DNA of 64,000 bases from Natrinema salsiterrestre (GCF_029502005.1 NZ_JAMQOT010000005.1:186001-250000); one strand, 5' to 3'; positions 51,858-61,119 are shown, counted from the stretch's first letter. Made by a program: numbers and translations. The notes: generated from the letters alone by a model not told the origin.

Positions 51858-52250
51858 ATGATCCCACTACTGAATTCCCCCGAAAGCCTCACTGCGTTCG
51901 GTGAAGGTGCCGACGCCGTAGATACGGCACTGGATCTGTTGGCGAATCAGCGACGGCGCGGGGTACTGGAATACCTCGAGGAGAGCGGCGGCTCCGCCCC
52001 GCTCACCGAACTCGCGGTGGAGATCGCGGCACAGGAGGCGGGCGCGGAACCGAACGCGATTTCGGATCACGGCGACGTCTCCGCGCGGGATCGACGGGCC
52101 GTCCGCATCTCGCTGCACCACACGCACATCCCGAAGTTAGCGAACGCGGACGTGGTCGACTACGACACTGCGACGGAGACGGTCACGCTACGCGAACGCG
52201 GACGGACCCTGCTCTCCCGACGAGAGTCCGTTCAGGGGCCGCCCCGGTAG
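51858..52250 (+). CDS. DUF7344 winged-helix protein
   Basis: The ATG at 51858 gives MIPLLNSPESLTAF and a 130-residue protein; a TATA-like TATATAC lies about 25 bases before it, suggesting leaderless transcription. The domain core is ALDLLANQRRRGVLEYLEESGGSAPL, then the characteristic RRAVRISLHHTHIPKLANADVVDYD. No membrane helix. This is the fourth DUF7344 gene of the window and closely resembles stand-alone regulators found throughout Natrialbales; target unknown. Confidence 0.8.
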   Translation: MIPLLNSPESLTAFGEGADAVDTALDLLANQRRRGVLEYLEESGGSAPLTELAVEIAAQEAGAEPNAISDHGDVSARDRRAVRISLHHTHIPKLANADVVDYDTATETVTLRERGRTLLSRRESVQGPPR

Positions 52251-52451
52251 CCGAGCGGCGGCCCGGCGTACACGGGCTATATACCCGACGGCGTTTGCTG
52301 GAACCGCCGTCCGCTGCCGGTCGAGTCTCACGCGGTGTGATCCCTCGAAGAATTCGGCCTGACCGAGTCGGAGACTCGCAGCTCCGTTGCCCTTGCGCGT
52401 CCAGAACGGTTCGCCACGCGAGCGGATCGCAGCGGCGTGTTCCGTCGGTCG

Positions 52452-53417
52452 CTACGGCTCGATGACGAGTTTTCCGAGGAAGCTGTCGTCCATGACGGCC
52501 CGCTGTGCGTCGGCGGCGTCCTCGAGGTCGTAGCTCCGTGCGACGTCGATCGAGAGATCTCCAGTGTCCATGAGGTGAGCAGCGCCGCGGAGCGGGACGC
52601 GCAGATCCGGCGTGTTGAACATACTCATGAACTGGTAGGAGACGTCTTTCGATCGGGCAGCGCCGTCGTTCGTAAAGGCGGGATCGGGACTGTTCTCACC
52701 GATTCCGACGACGCGCGCACCCGTCGCCGCGACGTCCGCGTCGAACTGCAGGTAGTCGTCGAGGCGGTGGTCGAGGATCGCGTCGACGCCGCCGTCGGCG
52801 GCCTCGCGGACGGCGTCGGCCAGATCGTCGCGACCGTAGTCCAGTACCGTCTCGGCTCCGTAGTCGGCGATCGCGTCGTGGTACTCCTCGGCGGCGGTCG
52901 TAATCACCCGCGCGCTCACGGCGCTCCCGATCTGGACGGCCGCGTGGCCGACGCCGCCGGAGCCGCCGTGGATCAGACAGTACTCCGCCGGCTCGAGGTC
53001 GGCGTGGTCGATCAGCGCGCGCCAGGCGGTGACGGCGGCGACGCCGGCGGCACCCGCTTCGGTCGCGTCGGCACCGTCGGGGAGGTGGACGACGCGGTCG
53101 GTCGGCACCGTGGCGAACTCGGCATAGGATCCCTGGAACCCACCGTTTCCGATACCGGTTCCGTAGACGCGGTCGCCCGCTTCGAACGCCTCGACGGTGT
53201 CGCCCATCTCCACGACGGTACCCGCGAAGTCGACGCCCGGCGTGAACGGGACGTCGACCGGCGTGTACGACCCGTCTCGGAAGTACGTATCGACGGGATT
53301 GACGCCCGCGGAGGCGACCTCGATCAGGAGTTCGTCCGCGGCCGGGTCCGGTCGATCGATCTCGTCTACCTGCAGGACGTCGGCGTCGCCGTGCTCGTGA
53401 AGGCGGACAGCTCGCAT
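52452..53417 (-). CDS. Zinc-independent NADPH:quinone reductase (MDR family)
   Basis: The start at 53417 gives MRAVRLHEHGDADVLQVDE and a 321-residue quinone oxidoreductase. Motifs are GVNPVDTYFRDGSY, FTPGVDFAGTVVEMGD and the nucleotide-binding IHGGSGGVGHAAVQIGSAV at about residues 140-160. Zinc ligands of alcohol dehydrogenases are missing, placing it with Qor. It would reduce quinones using NADPH and so protect against redox cycling. It diverges from the DJ-1 gene, possibly sharing a control region of about 140 bases. Confidence 0.85.
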   Translation of the reverse strand: MRAVRLHEHGDADVLQVDEIDRPDPAADELLIEVASAGVNPVDTYFRDGSYTPVDVPFTPGVDFAGTVVEMGDTVEAFEAGDRVYGTGIGNGGFQGSYAEFATVPTDRVVHLPDGADATEAGAAGVAAVTAWRALIDHADLEPAEYCLIHGGSGGVGHAAVQIGSAVSARVITTAAEEYHDAIADYGAETVLDYGRDDLADAVREAADGGVDAILDHRLDDYLQFDADVAATGARVVGIGENSPDPAFTNDGAARSKDVSYQFMSMFNTPDLRVPLRGAAHLMDTGDLSIDVARSYDLEDAADAQRAVMDDSFLGKLVIEP

Positions 53418-53560
53418 GATACTGGAGTCGACGGACCGATACCGTATAATGGTACACGTGTCGGCAGTCGCCGGGAGCGACTCCACTGATCCGAGTGCGT
53501 AGAGTCCGCTGTTGCATTAGCAAGTAGCACCCTTGTCCACGCGACGGTCCTCGCATTCGT

Positions 53561-54127
53561 ATGAGTGAAGCAGAAAGCAGGCGGCTCGAGGACATCACGG
53601 TCGGGATCTTCCTCGCGCCCGAAGGCACGGAGGAGATCGAGTTCACCGAACCGAAGGCGACCGTCGCCGAGGCCGGCGCCACCGTCGACGTGCTCGGCAG
53701 CGAGACGGGCGAGGCAGCGACGGTGAACGACGATCTCGAGGGAAGCGAGAGCTACGAAGTCGAGAAGACCTTCGCGGACGTTTCCGCGGACGACTACGAC
53801 GCGCTGATCGTCCCCGGCGGGACCGTGGGCGCGGACACGCTTCGCACCGACGAGGACGGCGTGGAGCTCCTGCGACGGCATCTCGAGGACGGCAAGCCCG
53901 CGGGCGTGATCTGTCACGGTCCGTGGACGCTGATCGAAGCGGACGTCGTGGACGGACGAACGCTGACCTCTTATCACAGCTTGCAGACCGACGTTCGCAA
54001 CGCCGGCGGCGAGTGGGTCGACGAGGAAGTCGTCGTCGACGGCGGGCTCGTGACGAGTCGGAATCCGGACGACCTCGAGGCCTTTTGCGAGGCGATTCTC
54101 GAGGAGTTCGCTTCTCAGAGCGGTTAA
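53561..54127 (+). CDS. DJ-1/PfpI family protein
   Basis: The 188-residue protein has the PfpI fold: TVGIFLAPEGTEEIEFTEP, DYDALIVPGGTVGADTLR and the nucleophile elbow AGVICHGPWTLIEADVV with a cysteine at about residue 115. A catalytic glutamate is in TEEIEF near residue 29. Members are proteases, glyoxalases or deglycases; the HGPWTL variant is typical of stress-related PfpI. Its neighbours (quinone reductase) also point to stress protection. Confidence 0.85.
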   Translation: MSEAESRRLEDITVGIFLAPEGTEEIEFTEPKATVAEAGATVDVLGSETGEAATVNDDLEGSESYEVEKTFADVSADDYDALIVPGGTVGADTLRTDEDGVELLRRHLEDGKPAGVICHGPWTLIEADVVDGRTLTSYHSLQTDVRNAGGEWVDEEVVVDGGLVTSRNPDDLEAFCEAILEEFASQSG

Positions 54128-54168
54128 TCCATCCGAAGATGAGCTAATCGGGTTCTCGAGGAACAGCG

Positions 54169-54175
54169 TTTTATT
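54169..54175 (+). promoter_or_regulatory. TATA box of the DUF433 gene
   Basis: TTTTATT lies about 26 bases before the ATG at 54198. It would drive both the DUF433 gene and the overlapping DUF5615 remnant. Confidence 0.5.
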
Positions 54176-54197
54176 GAAAGCACGCTAATGAGTTGAT

Positions 54198-54521
54198 ATG
54201 GCACAGGCGGCTCGCCGAATCGTCACGGAGGTACACGACGAGCCCCACGTCGAAGGGCATCGCGTGACGGTCCGCCGACTGCAGGGGCTCGTCGAGGAGA
54301 CCGGAAAGTCAGCGACGGAAGTAGCCAAACAGTTCAATCTCGACGCAGCGGACGTCTACGCTGCCCTCCAGTACTATCATACCCATCCCGATGAGATGGA
54401 TCGAGCCGAGGAGACGCGGCGGTCTCGAGAAGATGATGCCAGGCGAGCGGGTGCGAAGTCGCTCACTGAGATCCGGCAGGAACGAGATGAGGGGTCGAAT
54501 GGAGTACCGGATTCTCGTTGA
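54198..54521 (+). CDS. DUF433 antitoxin-type protein
   Basis: The 107-residue protein shows the DUF433 helix-turn-helix-like core: EPHVEGHRVTVRRLQGLVEE, then AKQFNLDAADVYAALQYYHTHPDEM, about residues 15-70. DUF433 proteins commonly act as antitoxins for PIN-like DUF5615 toxins. Here the 3' end overlaps the start of such a toxin gene (54499) by 23 bases, as in an operon. The toxin is frameshifted, so the antitoxin may be orphaned. It would bind DNA and repress its own promoter. Confidence 0.85.
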   Translation: MAQAARRIVTEVHDEPHVEGHRVTVRRLQGLVEETGKSATEVAKQFNLDAADVYAALQYYHTHPDEMDRAEETRRSREDDARRAGAKSLTEIRQERDEGSNGVPDSR

Positions 54522-54833
54522 CGAAAATACCAGCCTCGGGTCGCCGAATTGCTTCGTGGAAAGGGCCACGACGCGGTTCACGTTCATGACGTGCTCGAAG
54601 AAGGGGCAACGGACGAGCGTATTGTCGCGCACGCCGACACGAACGGGTATCTCGTTTTGACCCACGACGACGATTTCCTCCGTCCCGAATATCGCCGCGA
54701 GATTCGGATTCTCTACTATTCCAGTGATAGTATAGACAGCTACGAGATCGCGGATCGCGTCGACCGTGTCACTCGATACGTTCCAGATCCGATCGATCTC
54801 CCTCGAGTGACGAATATCGGCGAGTGGTCGTGA
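54499..54833 (+). pseudogene. Frameshifted DUF5615 PIN-like toxin gene
   Basis: The ATG at 54499 gives MEYRILVDENTS, the standard DUF5615 opening with the first catalytic aspartate. After 54533 this frame becomes unlike protein, while the adjacent frame continues PRVAELLRGKGHDAVHVHDV, then LTHDDDFL and stops at 54833. Adding a single C near 54534 would restore a typical toxin of about 112 residues. A one-base deletion or a sequencing error is therefore inferred. The PIN-like acidic residues (D in VDEN and in THDDDF) are otherwise preserved. Confidence 0.75.
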
Positions 54834-54884
54834 ACGCAGTCACCATCCGGAGTGGAGTGAACGAAGAGACGGCTCCAGTCGGTA

Positions 54885-56006
54885 CTATCGAACCGCCCGG
54901 GTCGCGTCGGCCATGATCTCGAGCGCTTCCTTCAACTCCTCCGTCCCCGTCGCGTACGAGAGCCGCGCGTAGCCCTCGCCGTTCGCGCCGAAGGCGTCGC
55001 CGGGGACGACGACGACGCCGCGCTCGAGGACTTCCTCGCACCAGCCCTCGGGGACCTTCGGCATCGCGTAGAAGGCCCCTTCGGGGGTGGGAACCTCAAG
55101 GCCGGCGTCGGTCAGTCCGTCGAGCACGAGGTCGCGACGCTGCTCGAACGTCTCGACCATCTCCTGCACTCGATCCTGCGGCCCGGTCAGGGCGGCCTCG
55201 GCGGCGTACTGCGCGGGCGCGGAGGCGCAGGCCTGCCCGTACTGGTGGACCCGGAGCATGCGTTCGATGCGGCGATTGGAGCCGACGACCCAGCCGAGCC
55301 GCCACCCCGTCATCGAGTAGGTCTTCGAGCAGGCGCTGACGACGACGACGTTGTCCGTCTCGGCGAACTCGAGGGGCGAGTGATGGTCGCCCTCGAAGAC
55401 GATGTGTTCGTACACCTCGTCGGAGATGCAGAGCACGTCGTGCTCGTCGGCGATGCGGGCGAACTCGCGCATGTCGGCCTCGCTCTGGACCGCGCCGGTC
55501 GGGTTCGCCGGACTGTTGACGACGAACGCCGCCGTCTCGTCAGTGATCGCGTCCTCGACCGCCGCGGGATCGAGGGTGAGATCCTCCCGGAGCCCGACCG
55601 GCTTGGGCGTGCCGCTGGCGATGTGCGTCAGCGCGTCGTAGGAGACGAAGCCGGGGTCGGGGAAGACGACCTCCTCGCCCGGATCGACGTGGGCCTCGAG
55701 CGCGAGGTGGAGCGCCTCGCTGCCGCCCGACGTCGCGATCACGTCCGCCGGATCGACCTCGAGACCGTAGTCCCGGTCGTACTTCGCCGAAATCGCCTCC
55801 CGGAGCTGCGGGGTGCCCTTGTTCGACGTGTAGGCGTCGGCCCGCCCGGCCTCGATGGCCTCGATCGCTCCGCGGCGGGCGTGGGCGGGCGTCGGGAAGT
55901 CCGGCTGTCCGAGTCCGAGATTGATCGCGTCGTCACCGGCGGCCTCGAACACTTCGCGAATGCCGCTGATCGACACCTGCTCGACCCTGTCTGCGAATTC
56001 GGTCAT
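54885..56006 (-). CDS. Class I/II pyridoxal-phosphate aminotransferase
   Basis: The start at 56006 gives MTEFADRVEQVSISGIREVF and a 373-residue enzyme. Landmarks are INLGLGQPDFPTP, the NSPANPTG loop (about residue 165), DEVYEHIVF and the PLP lysine in SACSKTYSMTGWRLGW (about residue 232), followed by RLSYATG. It transfers amino groups between amino acids and 2-oxo acids, most like aspartate or alanine-type aminotransferases of haloarchaea. The specific amino donor cannot be fixed. It is divergent from the following lipoprotein. Confidence 0.9.
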   Translation of the reverse strand: MTEFADRVEQVSISGIREVFEAAGDDAINLGLGQPDFPTPAHARRGAIEAIEAGRADAYTSNKGTPQLREAISAKYDRDYGLEVDPADVIATSGGSEALHLALEAHVDPGEEVVFPDPGFVSYDALTHIASGTPKPVGLREDLTLDPAAVEDAITDETAAFVVNSPANPTGAVQSEADMREFARIADEHDVLCISDEVYEHIVFEGDHHSPLEFAETDNVVVVSACSKTYSMTGWRLGWVVGSNRRIERMLRVHQYGQACASAPAQYAAEAALTGPQDRVQEMVETFEQRRDLVLDGLTDAGLEVPTPEGAFYAMPKVPEGWCEEVLERGVVVVPGDAFGANGEGYARLSYATGTEELKEALEIMADATRAVR

Positions 56007-56152
56007 GACTAAGTGGGAGGGGGCGATCCCGATAACTCTTGATGTGTTCGTCAGCCCCGATCCGGCACCGGCTGTCAGGAGTTCGTGACGTTCTTGTCTA
56101 CGAAACCGAACGTGCCACAAGGAATATACCGCTCGTACCGCATTCTCGGACA

Positions 56153-56818
56153 ATGACACCCTCTCGACGATCGCTGCTCGCTGCGGGCGCGACAGGGACG
56201 ATCGCGCTGACCGCCGGCTGTCTCGGGTTCGTCCTCGGCAACGAGCCGCTCGAGTTCGACGCCGACCGCGTGGCGCCCACTGATCGAAAACTCGACGAAA
56301 CGGGCTACGAAGAGCAAGAGGTCAACGAAGAGACCATAGAGCGGTCCGAAGAGATCGGCGGCGTCGAACGGGATTTCAGAGCGTCGCTCTGGACGTCGGT
56401 CTACACGAAGACCGTCGAGTACGGCGGCCAGGAGCGCGAGGGAAGCGCGTTCGCCGCCGTCTCGATACCCGGGATGACGGTCGCCGGCCGATCCGTCAAT
56501 CCGCTCGCGGATATGTCGAACGAGGAGCTCCTCGAGGAGTTCCTGAGCCAGCTCGAGGGAGAGAACGGCAATATCAGCGATATCCAACACGACGAGACGT
56601 TCTCGCTCGATATCCTCGGTGAGAGCCGCGACGTCGACGCCTTCACGGGCGAAACGGAGATGGACGGGCAGACGGTCGAGATCGATATCAAGGTCACGTC
56701 GTTCGATCACGAAGACGACCTGCTCGTCTTGCTCGGGGTCTACCCGAAGCGACTCACCGAGGAGTCGGCGAACGTCGAGGAACTGATGGAGTCCGCCGAA
56801 CACCCGCTCGATAGCTGA
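56153..56818 (+). CDS. Tat lipoprotein, DUF6517-like
   Basis: The start at 56153 gives MTPSRRSLLAAGATGTIALTAGC: twin arginines followed by a lipobox with the invariant cysteine at residue 23, so it is a Tat-exported lipoprotein on the outer face of the membrane. The remaining 200 residues have a YGGQEREGSAFAAVSIPGMTVAGRSVNPLADMS core and an alternating strand region typical of DUF6517. Role unknown. The 3' end converges with korB. Confidence 0.8.
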   Translation: MTPSRRSLLAAGATGTIALTAGCLGFVLGNEPLEFDADRVAPTDRKLDETGYEEQEVNEETIERSEEIGGVERDFRASLWTSVYTKTVEYGGQEREGSAFAAVSIPGMTVAGRSVNPLADMSNEELLEEFLSQLEGENGNISDIQHDETFSLDILGESRDVDAFTGETEMDGQTVEIDIKVTSFDHEDDLLVLLGVYPKRLTEESANVEELMESAEHPLDS

Positions 56819-56937
56819 TCCGCACGGCTCGCTGGCCTCGCTCAAAACCGCGCGTTTCGGCGGCCTGACTTTCGTTCGGTATCCCCATAGCTGCTCGCAC
56901 GCGGAAAAACGAAAAATGCGAAGACGGAAGACCGCGG

Positions 56938-57801
56938 TTAGTAGAACTCGCGGACGAGGTCCATCGCGTCGTCGGGCGCGCCGTCGGGGATTTCGGACAT
57001 GTCCTCGGTGACGCCGTGTTCTTCGTGGTAGGGCACCGAGTTTTCGTTCTGGTACATGACTCCCTGATACTCCTTATCGGAGTCCAGAATGACTCCCTTG
57101 GCGGCCTCGTAGTCGTTCGGATCGTGGTCCTCGTCCTGGAGGTCCACGAGGTTGTCGCGGAAGTAGTCGTACGTGTCGACGTCGTTGAACGTGACACACG
57201 GGCTGAAGACGTTGACGAAGCCGAAGCCGTCGTGCTCGATGGCCTCCTCGATGATCTCGGCGTGGCGCATCGCGTCCGAACTGAACGACTGAGCGATGAA
57301 GCTCGCGCCGGAAGCGAGCGCGAGCGCGAGCGGGTTGACCGGCGGCTGCTTCGGGCCTTCGGGGGTCGTGCTGGTCTCGAAGTCCGACCGCGAGGTCGGC
57401 GAGGCCTGTCCCTTCGTCAGGCCGTAGATGCGGTTGTCCATGACCACGTAGGTCATGTCGACGTTCCGGCGGACGGCGTGGACGAAGTGGCCGGCACCGA
57501 TCGAGTAGCCGTCACCGTCGCCGCCGGCGACCATCACTTCGATGTCGGGGCGGGCCATCTTGACGCCGGTGCCGACCGGGAGCGCACGGCCGTGGACCCC
57601 GTGGAGGGCGTAGCTGTGCATGTAGGTCCCGATCTTGCCGGAACAGCCGATCCCGGCCACGACGAACGTGTTGTCGGGATCGTTGCCGGTGTTCGCGAGG
57701 GCTTTCATCATGCCGTTCATCGTCCCGAAGTCGCCGCATCCGGGACACCACGTCGGCTGCTTGTCGGACTTGAAGTCGGTGAATCGTACGTCGGAGCTCA
57801 T
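56938..57801 (-). CDS. korB: 2-oxoacid:ferredoxin oxidoreductase, beta subunit
   Basis: The 287-residue beta subunit binds thiamine diphosphate: WCPGCGDFG (about residues 18-26), VVAGIGCSGKIG, GVHGRALPVGTGVK and GGDGDGYSIGAGH (the GDG motif, about 92-104). It acts with KorA to convert 2-oxoglutarate (or pyruvate-like substrates) to the CoA ester and CO2, reducing ferredoxin in the haloarchaeal citric acid cycle. Its start overlaps the korA stop as TAATG, so the two are translationally coupled. Length and composition match the 2-oxoglutarate-type KorB rather than PorB. Confidence 0.9.
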   Translation of the reverse strand: MSSDVRFTDFKSDKQPTWCPGCGDFGTMNGMMKALANTGNDPDNTFVVAGIGCSGKIGTYMHSYALHGVHGRALPVGTGVKMARPDIEVMVAGGDGDGYSIGAGHFVHAVRRNVDMTYVVMDNRIYGLTKGQASPTSRSDFETSTTPEGPKQPPVNPLALALASGASFIAQSFSSDAMRHAEIIEEAIEHDGFGFVNVFSPCVTFNDVDTYDYFRDNLVDLQDEDHDPNDYEAAKGVILDSDKEYQGVMYQNENSVPYHEEHGVTEDMSEIPDGAPDDAMDLVREFY

Positions 57802-59555
57802 TATGCTGGTACCTCCTCGGTGAGTTTCTCGGTAATCGCGTCTGCGAGTTCGTCCGCCTTGAATCGGACGCCTGTATACTTGTTAATGCGTTTCACACGG
57901 GTAAGGACGTCGCGTTCGATCACGTCCGCGAACTGCCCGGTCGCGTTACACTCGACGACGATCGTGTCGGCGGCGGCCTCGATCTCTTCCGTCAGATCCG
58001 GCCGCGGATAGATATAGGGTACCGAGATGACGCGAACGTCGATCCCGTCGTCCTCGAGGTACTCGAGCGCTTCGACGAGCGCGCCTTCGTTCGAGCCCCA
58101 CGAGATAATGAGGTTCTCGGCGTCGGCGTTTCCGAACTCCCGGTAGTCCCAGTCTTCCTGTTCTCGGGCGGTCTCGACCTTCCGATACCGCTTGTCAACC
58201 TGATGAACCCGTTCGTCTTCCTCCTCCGTCCGGCGGCCGAGCTCGTCGTGCTCGAGGCCGGTGGACATGTGGGCGGCGTCGGTCGTGCCGGGGATGGCTC
58301 GGGGGCTGACGCCGTCCTCGGTGACGGCGTGGGCCCGGAAGTGGCCCTGCGCGTCGAGCCACTCGTCGACCTCGTCGTCGTCGACGAGCTTGCCGCGGTC
58401 GATCTCGACCTCGTCCATGTCGAACGCTTCCGGCGGGAACGTCTGTTCCGTGACGGACATCGCCAGGTCGGAGACCAGGAAGACGGGCGTCTGGTACTTC
58501 TCGGCGAGGTTGAACGCCTCGACGGTCTTCCAGAAACACTCGGTGATCGACGTGGGGGCGACGACGAACCGCGGAACCTCGCCGTGGCCGCCGTACAGCG
58601 CCATGTTGAGATCGCCCTGCTCCTGTTTCGTCGGCATCCCGGTCGAGGGGCCGGATCGCTGGACGTCGGTGATGACCAGCGGCGTCTCGCTGGTCGCGAC
58701 CAGACCGAACGTTTCGGTCATGAGGTCGATCCCGGCGCCCGACGTCGCGGTCATCGATCGGGCACCGGACCGCGCGGCACCGAGCGCCATGTTGATCGCC
58801 GAGAGCTCGTCCTCGGCCTGCACGACGTGGCCGCCGTAGTCGTCGATCCGGCCCGTCAGGTATTCCATGATCGACGTCGCGGGCGTGATGGGGTAGCCGG
58901 CGTAGAACCGACAGCCGGCCGCGAGTGCGCCCATCCCGATCGCCTCGTTCCCGTTGAGCAGCACGTAGTCGCTGTCCGTCGTCTCGATGTTGTAGCCGAG
59001 GTGGTCAAGATCGTAGTTCTCTCGAACGTACTCCTGCCCCACTCGGGCGGCTTCCTTGTTGTTCTCGACGATCTTCGAGCCCTTCCCGCCGAAGCGCTTC
59101 TCGAGGGCTTCGTCGAGGTACTCGACGTCGAACCCGGTGATCTCGCAGGCGGCACCGAGCGCGACGATGTTGCGCATGATCGCGCCGCCGGCCTCCTCGG
59201 CCAGCGACTTCAGCGGCACGTCGACGGCGGTCATCTCGTCGGGAATCTCGGCCTCCCAGGAGCGCTCGCCGTCGTAGATGATGGCGCTGCCCTCGTGGAG
59301 CTCGTCGAGGTTCTCGTCGATGGTCCGCTGGGTGAGCGCGACCAGAATATCGAGCCGATCGACGACACTCTGGACTTGCTCGACGGAGGTGCGGATCTTG
59401 TAGGAGGTGTAGCCGCCACGGATCCGCGACGCGAAGTCTTTGGAGGTGAATACGTGCCGTCCGGCTCGGGAAAGTGCCTGAGCGAAGATTTTCCCCGTGG
59501 AGTCGATACCGTCGCCGGCCTCGCCTCCGACCGCCCAGTTGAGATCCTCAGCCAT
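57801..59555 (-). CDS. korA: 2-oxoacid:ferredoxin oxidoreductase, fused gamma-alpha subunit
   Basis: The start at 59555 gives MAEDLNWAVGGEAGDGIDST and a 584-residue protein. The N-terminal gamma domain (GGEAGDGIDSTGKIFAQALS, about residues 1-180) is fused to the alpha domain (YPITPATSIMEYL, EDELSAINMALGA, about 215-584), as in haloarchaeal KorA. Together with KorB it forms the heterodimeric 2-oxoglutarate:ferredoxin oxidoreductase. No Fe-S delta subunit is encoded, as expected since the cluster lies in KorB. The TAATG overlap with korB supports an operon. Pyruvate as substrate cannot be excluded. Confidence 0.9.
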   Translation of the reverse strand: MAEDLNWAVGGEAGDGIDSTGKIFAQALSRAGRHVFTSKDFASRIRGGYTSYKIRTSVEQVQSVVDRLDILVALTQRTIDENLDELHEGSAIIYDGERSWEAEIPDEMTAVDVPLKSLAEEAGGAIMRNIVALGAACEITGFDVEYLDEALEKRFGGKGSKIVENNKEAARVGQEYVRENYDLDHLGYNIETTDSDYVLLNGNEAIGMGALAAGCRFYAGYPITPATSIMEYLTGRIDDYGGHVVQAEDELSAINMALGAARSGARSMTATSGAGIDLMTETFGLVATSETPLVITDVQRSGPSTGMPTKQEQGDLNMALYGGHGEVPRFVVAPTSITECFWKTVEAFNLAEKYQTPVFLVSDLAMSVTEQTFPPEAFDMDEVEIDRGKLVDDDEVDEWLDAQGHFRAHAVTEDGVSPRAIPGTTDAAHMSTGLEHDELGRRTEEEDERVHQVDKRYRKVETAREQEDWDYREFGNADAENLIISWGSNEGALVEALEYLEDDGIDVRVISVPYIYPRPDLTEEIEAAADTIVVECNATGQFADVIERDVLTRVKRINKYTGVRFKADELADAITEKLTEEVPA

Positions 59556-59827
59556 GTTATGCTGGGCCTTGCCTCCCATAAATGAAAAGGCTTCTGAAAC
59601 CCCAGTCGGACGGCCGCAACAGCGGGAGATATGTTCGATAGCGGGGGTCAGTTCCATTAACCAGTATGGATTTCGGCGATAACGTTTCGCGGCGATAAAC
59701 TGACAACTTCGTGTGCGTGTATCCCCGCAGCCCAGGATATGTGACGGTCCAGATTCGTAACTGCTGTCACCACGGGGTCGCGGAGGGAACGGAACGTCTT
59801 TTCAACCGGCCGCCGAACCGGTTCGAT

Positions 59828-60466
59828 ATGGAAGGGACGCCAGTCAGCGTCGAATCGGTCAGCGAAGTCGGTCCCGATACGGTCACACTCGAGCTGGAGA
59901 CGCCCGAGGGGTTCGACGCCCTGCCGGGGCAGTTCGTCTTGCTCCGGGCCGAACCAGACGACGAGGTACTCTCCCGCCACTACACGCTCTCCTCGCCGTC
60001 CGTGGGTGAGACGTTCGAACTCACCGTGGGCGTCGATCCCGACGGCGATCTCTCGCCGTGGCTCGCCGACCTCGAGGCCGGCGAAACCGTCCACATCGAC
60101 GGACCGTTCGGCCGGATCACCTACGAGGGCGAGAGCGATATCGTCGCGGTCGCCGGCGGCCCGGGAATCGGCCCCTCGGTCGCGGTCGCCGAGGCGGCCC
60201 GCGACGCGGGCCACGAGGCCGTCGTGATCTATCAGGCGGACGAGCCGGCACACACCGCTCGGCTCGACGCGCTCGAGTCGGCGGGCGCGACGGTCGTCAT
60301 CGTCGACGGGGACGCGACGGACGAACTGGTCGATGCGATCGCGACGCACCGCGATGCGGGGCAGCTGTACGCGTTCGGGTTCGACGATTTCGTCACGGTC
60401 GTCGCCGACGCGATCGAGGACGCCGGCGGCGACTCGGAGGACGCGCTGATCGAAAACTTCGGGTAA
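59828..60466 (+). CDS. Ferredoxin-NAD(P) reductase-like flavoprotein
   Basis: The start at 59828 gives MEGTPVSVESVSEVGPDTVT and a 212-residue FNR-like protein. The FAD motif LSRHYTLSSPSVG (RxYS-like, about residues 49-60) is followed by a NAD(P)-binding glycine loop AVAGGPGIGPSVAVAEAA (about 110-127) and an acidic C-terminus ending LIENFG. No iron-sulfur cluster or extra domain is present. It would shuttle electrons between ferredoxin (as made by KorAB next door) and NAD(P)H, though this link is inferred from position. Confidence 0.85.
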   Translation: MEGTPVSVESVSEVGPDTVTLELETPEGFDALPGQFVLLRAEPDDEVLSRHYTLSSPSVGETFELTVGVDPDGDLSPWLADLEAGETVHIDGPFGRITYEGESDIVAVAGGPGIGPSVAVAEAARDAGHEAVVIYQADEPAHTARLDALESAGATVVIVDGDATDELVDAIATHRDAGQLYAFGFDDFVTVVADAIEDAGGDSEDALIENFG

Positions 60467-60517
60467 CGACCGGCGGGAACCTCGCTCGGTCTCCTTCGAG
60501 TCACCGACGCGACGGAC

Positions 60518-60985
60518 TCACTCCTCGGACGCTTCGGACAGTCCCAGTTTCAGGAACGCGAGCGCCGCCCCGAGCAGCGCGGTGTTCTTGGCGAAGTGGA
60601 AGAACTCCTGTTGTCGCATCTCGGGATCGTCCATCTCCCAGAAATCGTGCATTAGCGGGGTGGTACCGGCGAAGAACGCCGCCACCGCAGCGGCCGACGC
60701 GACGGGCACTCGCCACAGCGCAACGCCGAGACCGCCGAACAGGAGCCCCCCGCTCGCCGCCGGGACCGAAAGCGCCGGGACCGGCGCGTCCTTCGACTCG
60801 GCGTACTGAATTCGGCCCTCGAGGTTCCGGAAGTTGTCCGTCGCCATGACGGCGAGGACGGCACCGAACAGGACGCGTCCGAGCCGAAACAGCCCGCTCT
60901 CGCCGATTGACTCGTCCGCCGGTTCCGACTGACGGAGCGGCGTTCGCTCGTCGGTCCCCGTCTCACGCTGTATCAGGCTACGCAT
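60518..60985 (-). CDS. DoxX-family membrane protein
   Basis: The 155-residue protein has four transmembrane helices typical of DoxX: LFRLGRVLFGAVLAVMATDNFRN, GGLLFGGLGVALWRVPV, AAAVAAFFAGTTPLMHDFWE and ALLGAALAFLKLG. The HDFWEMDDPE motif after the third helix is characteristic. DoxX proteins have been linked to quinone-dependent oxidation and membrane stress, but the role in haloarchaea is unknown. The first 35 residues are acidic and disordered. Confidence 0.85.
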   Translation of the reverse strand: MRSLIQRETGTDERTPLRQSEPADESIGESGLFRLGRVLFGAVLAVMATDNFRNLEGRIQYAESKDAPVPALSVPAASGGLLFGGLGVALWRVPVASAAAVAAFFAGTTPLMHDFWEMDDPEMRQQEFFHFAKNTALLGAALAFLKLGLSEASEE

Positions 60986-61089
60986 GGTCGGAATAGACGC
61001 GCGACGGCTTTCAGTCCGGTCGTGACATATGCCTGTCTCGGGAAAGCTGACTAACGTGCGAAATGATGGGTTAGAGTGCCTGACAAAGG

Positions 61090-61096
61090 TGTTTAT
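61090..61096 (+). promoter_or_regulatory. TATA box deciding the lipoprotein start
   Basis: GTTTATC lies about 27 bases before the ATG at 61120. This spacing favours 61120 over an in-frame GTG at 61105 as the start of a leaderless transcript. Confidence 0.5.
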
Positions 61097-61119
61097 CCCT
61101 CATCGTGGTTGAACCAGGT

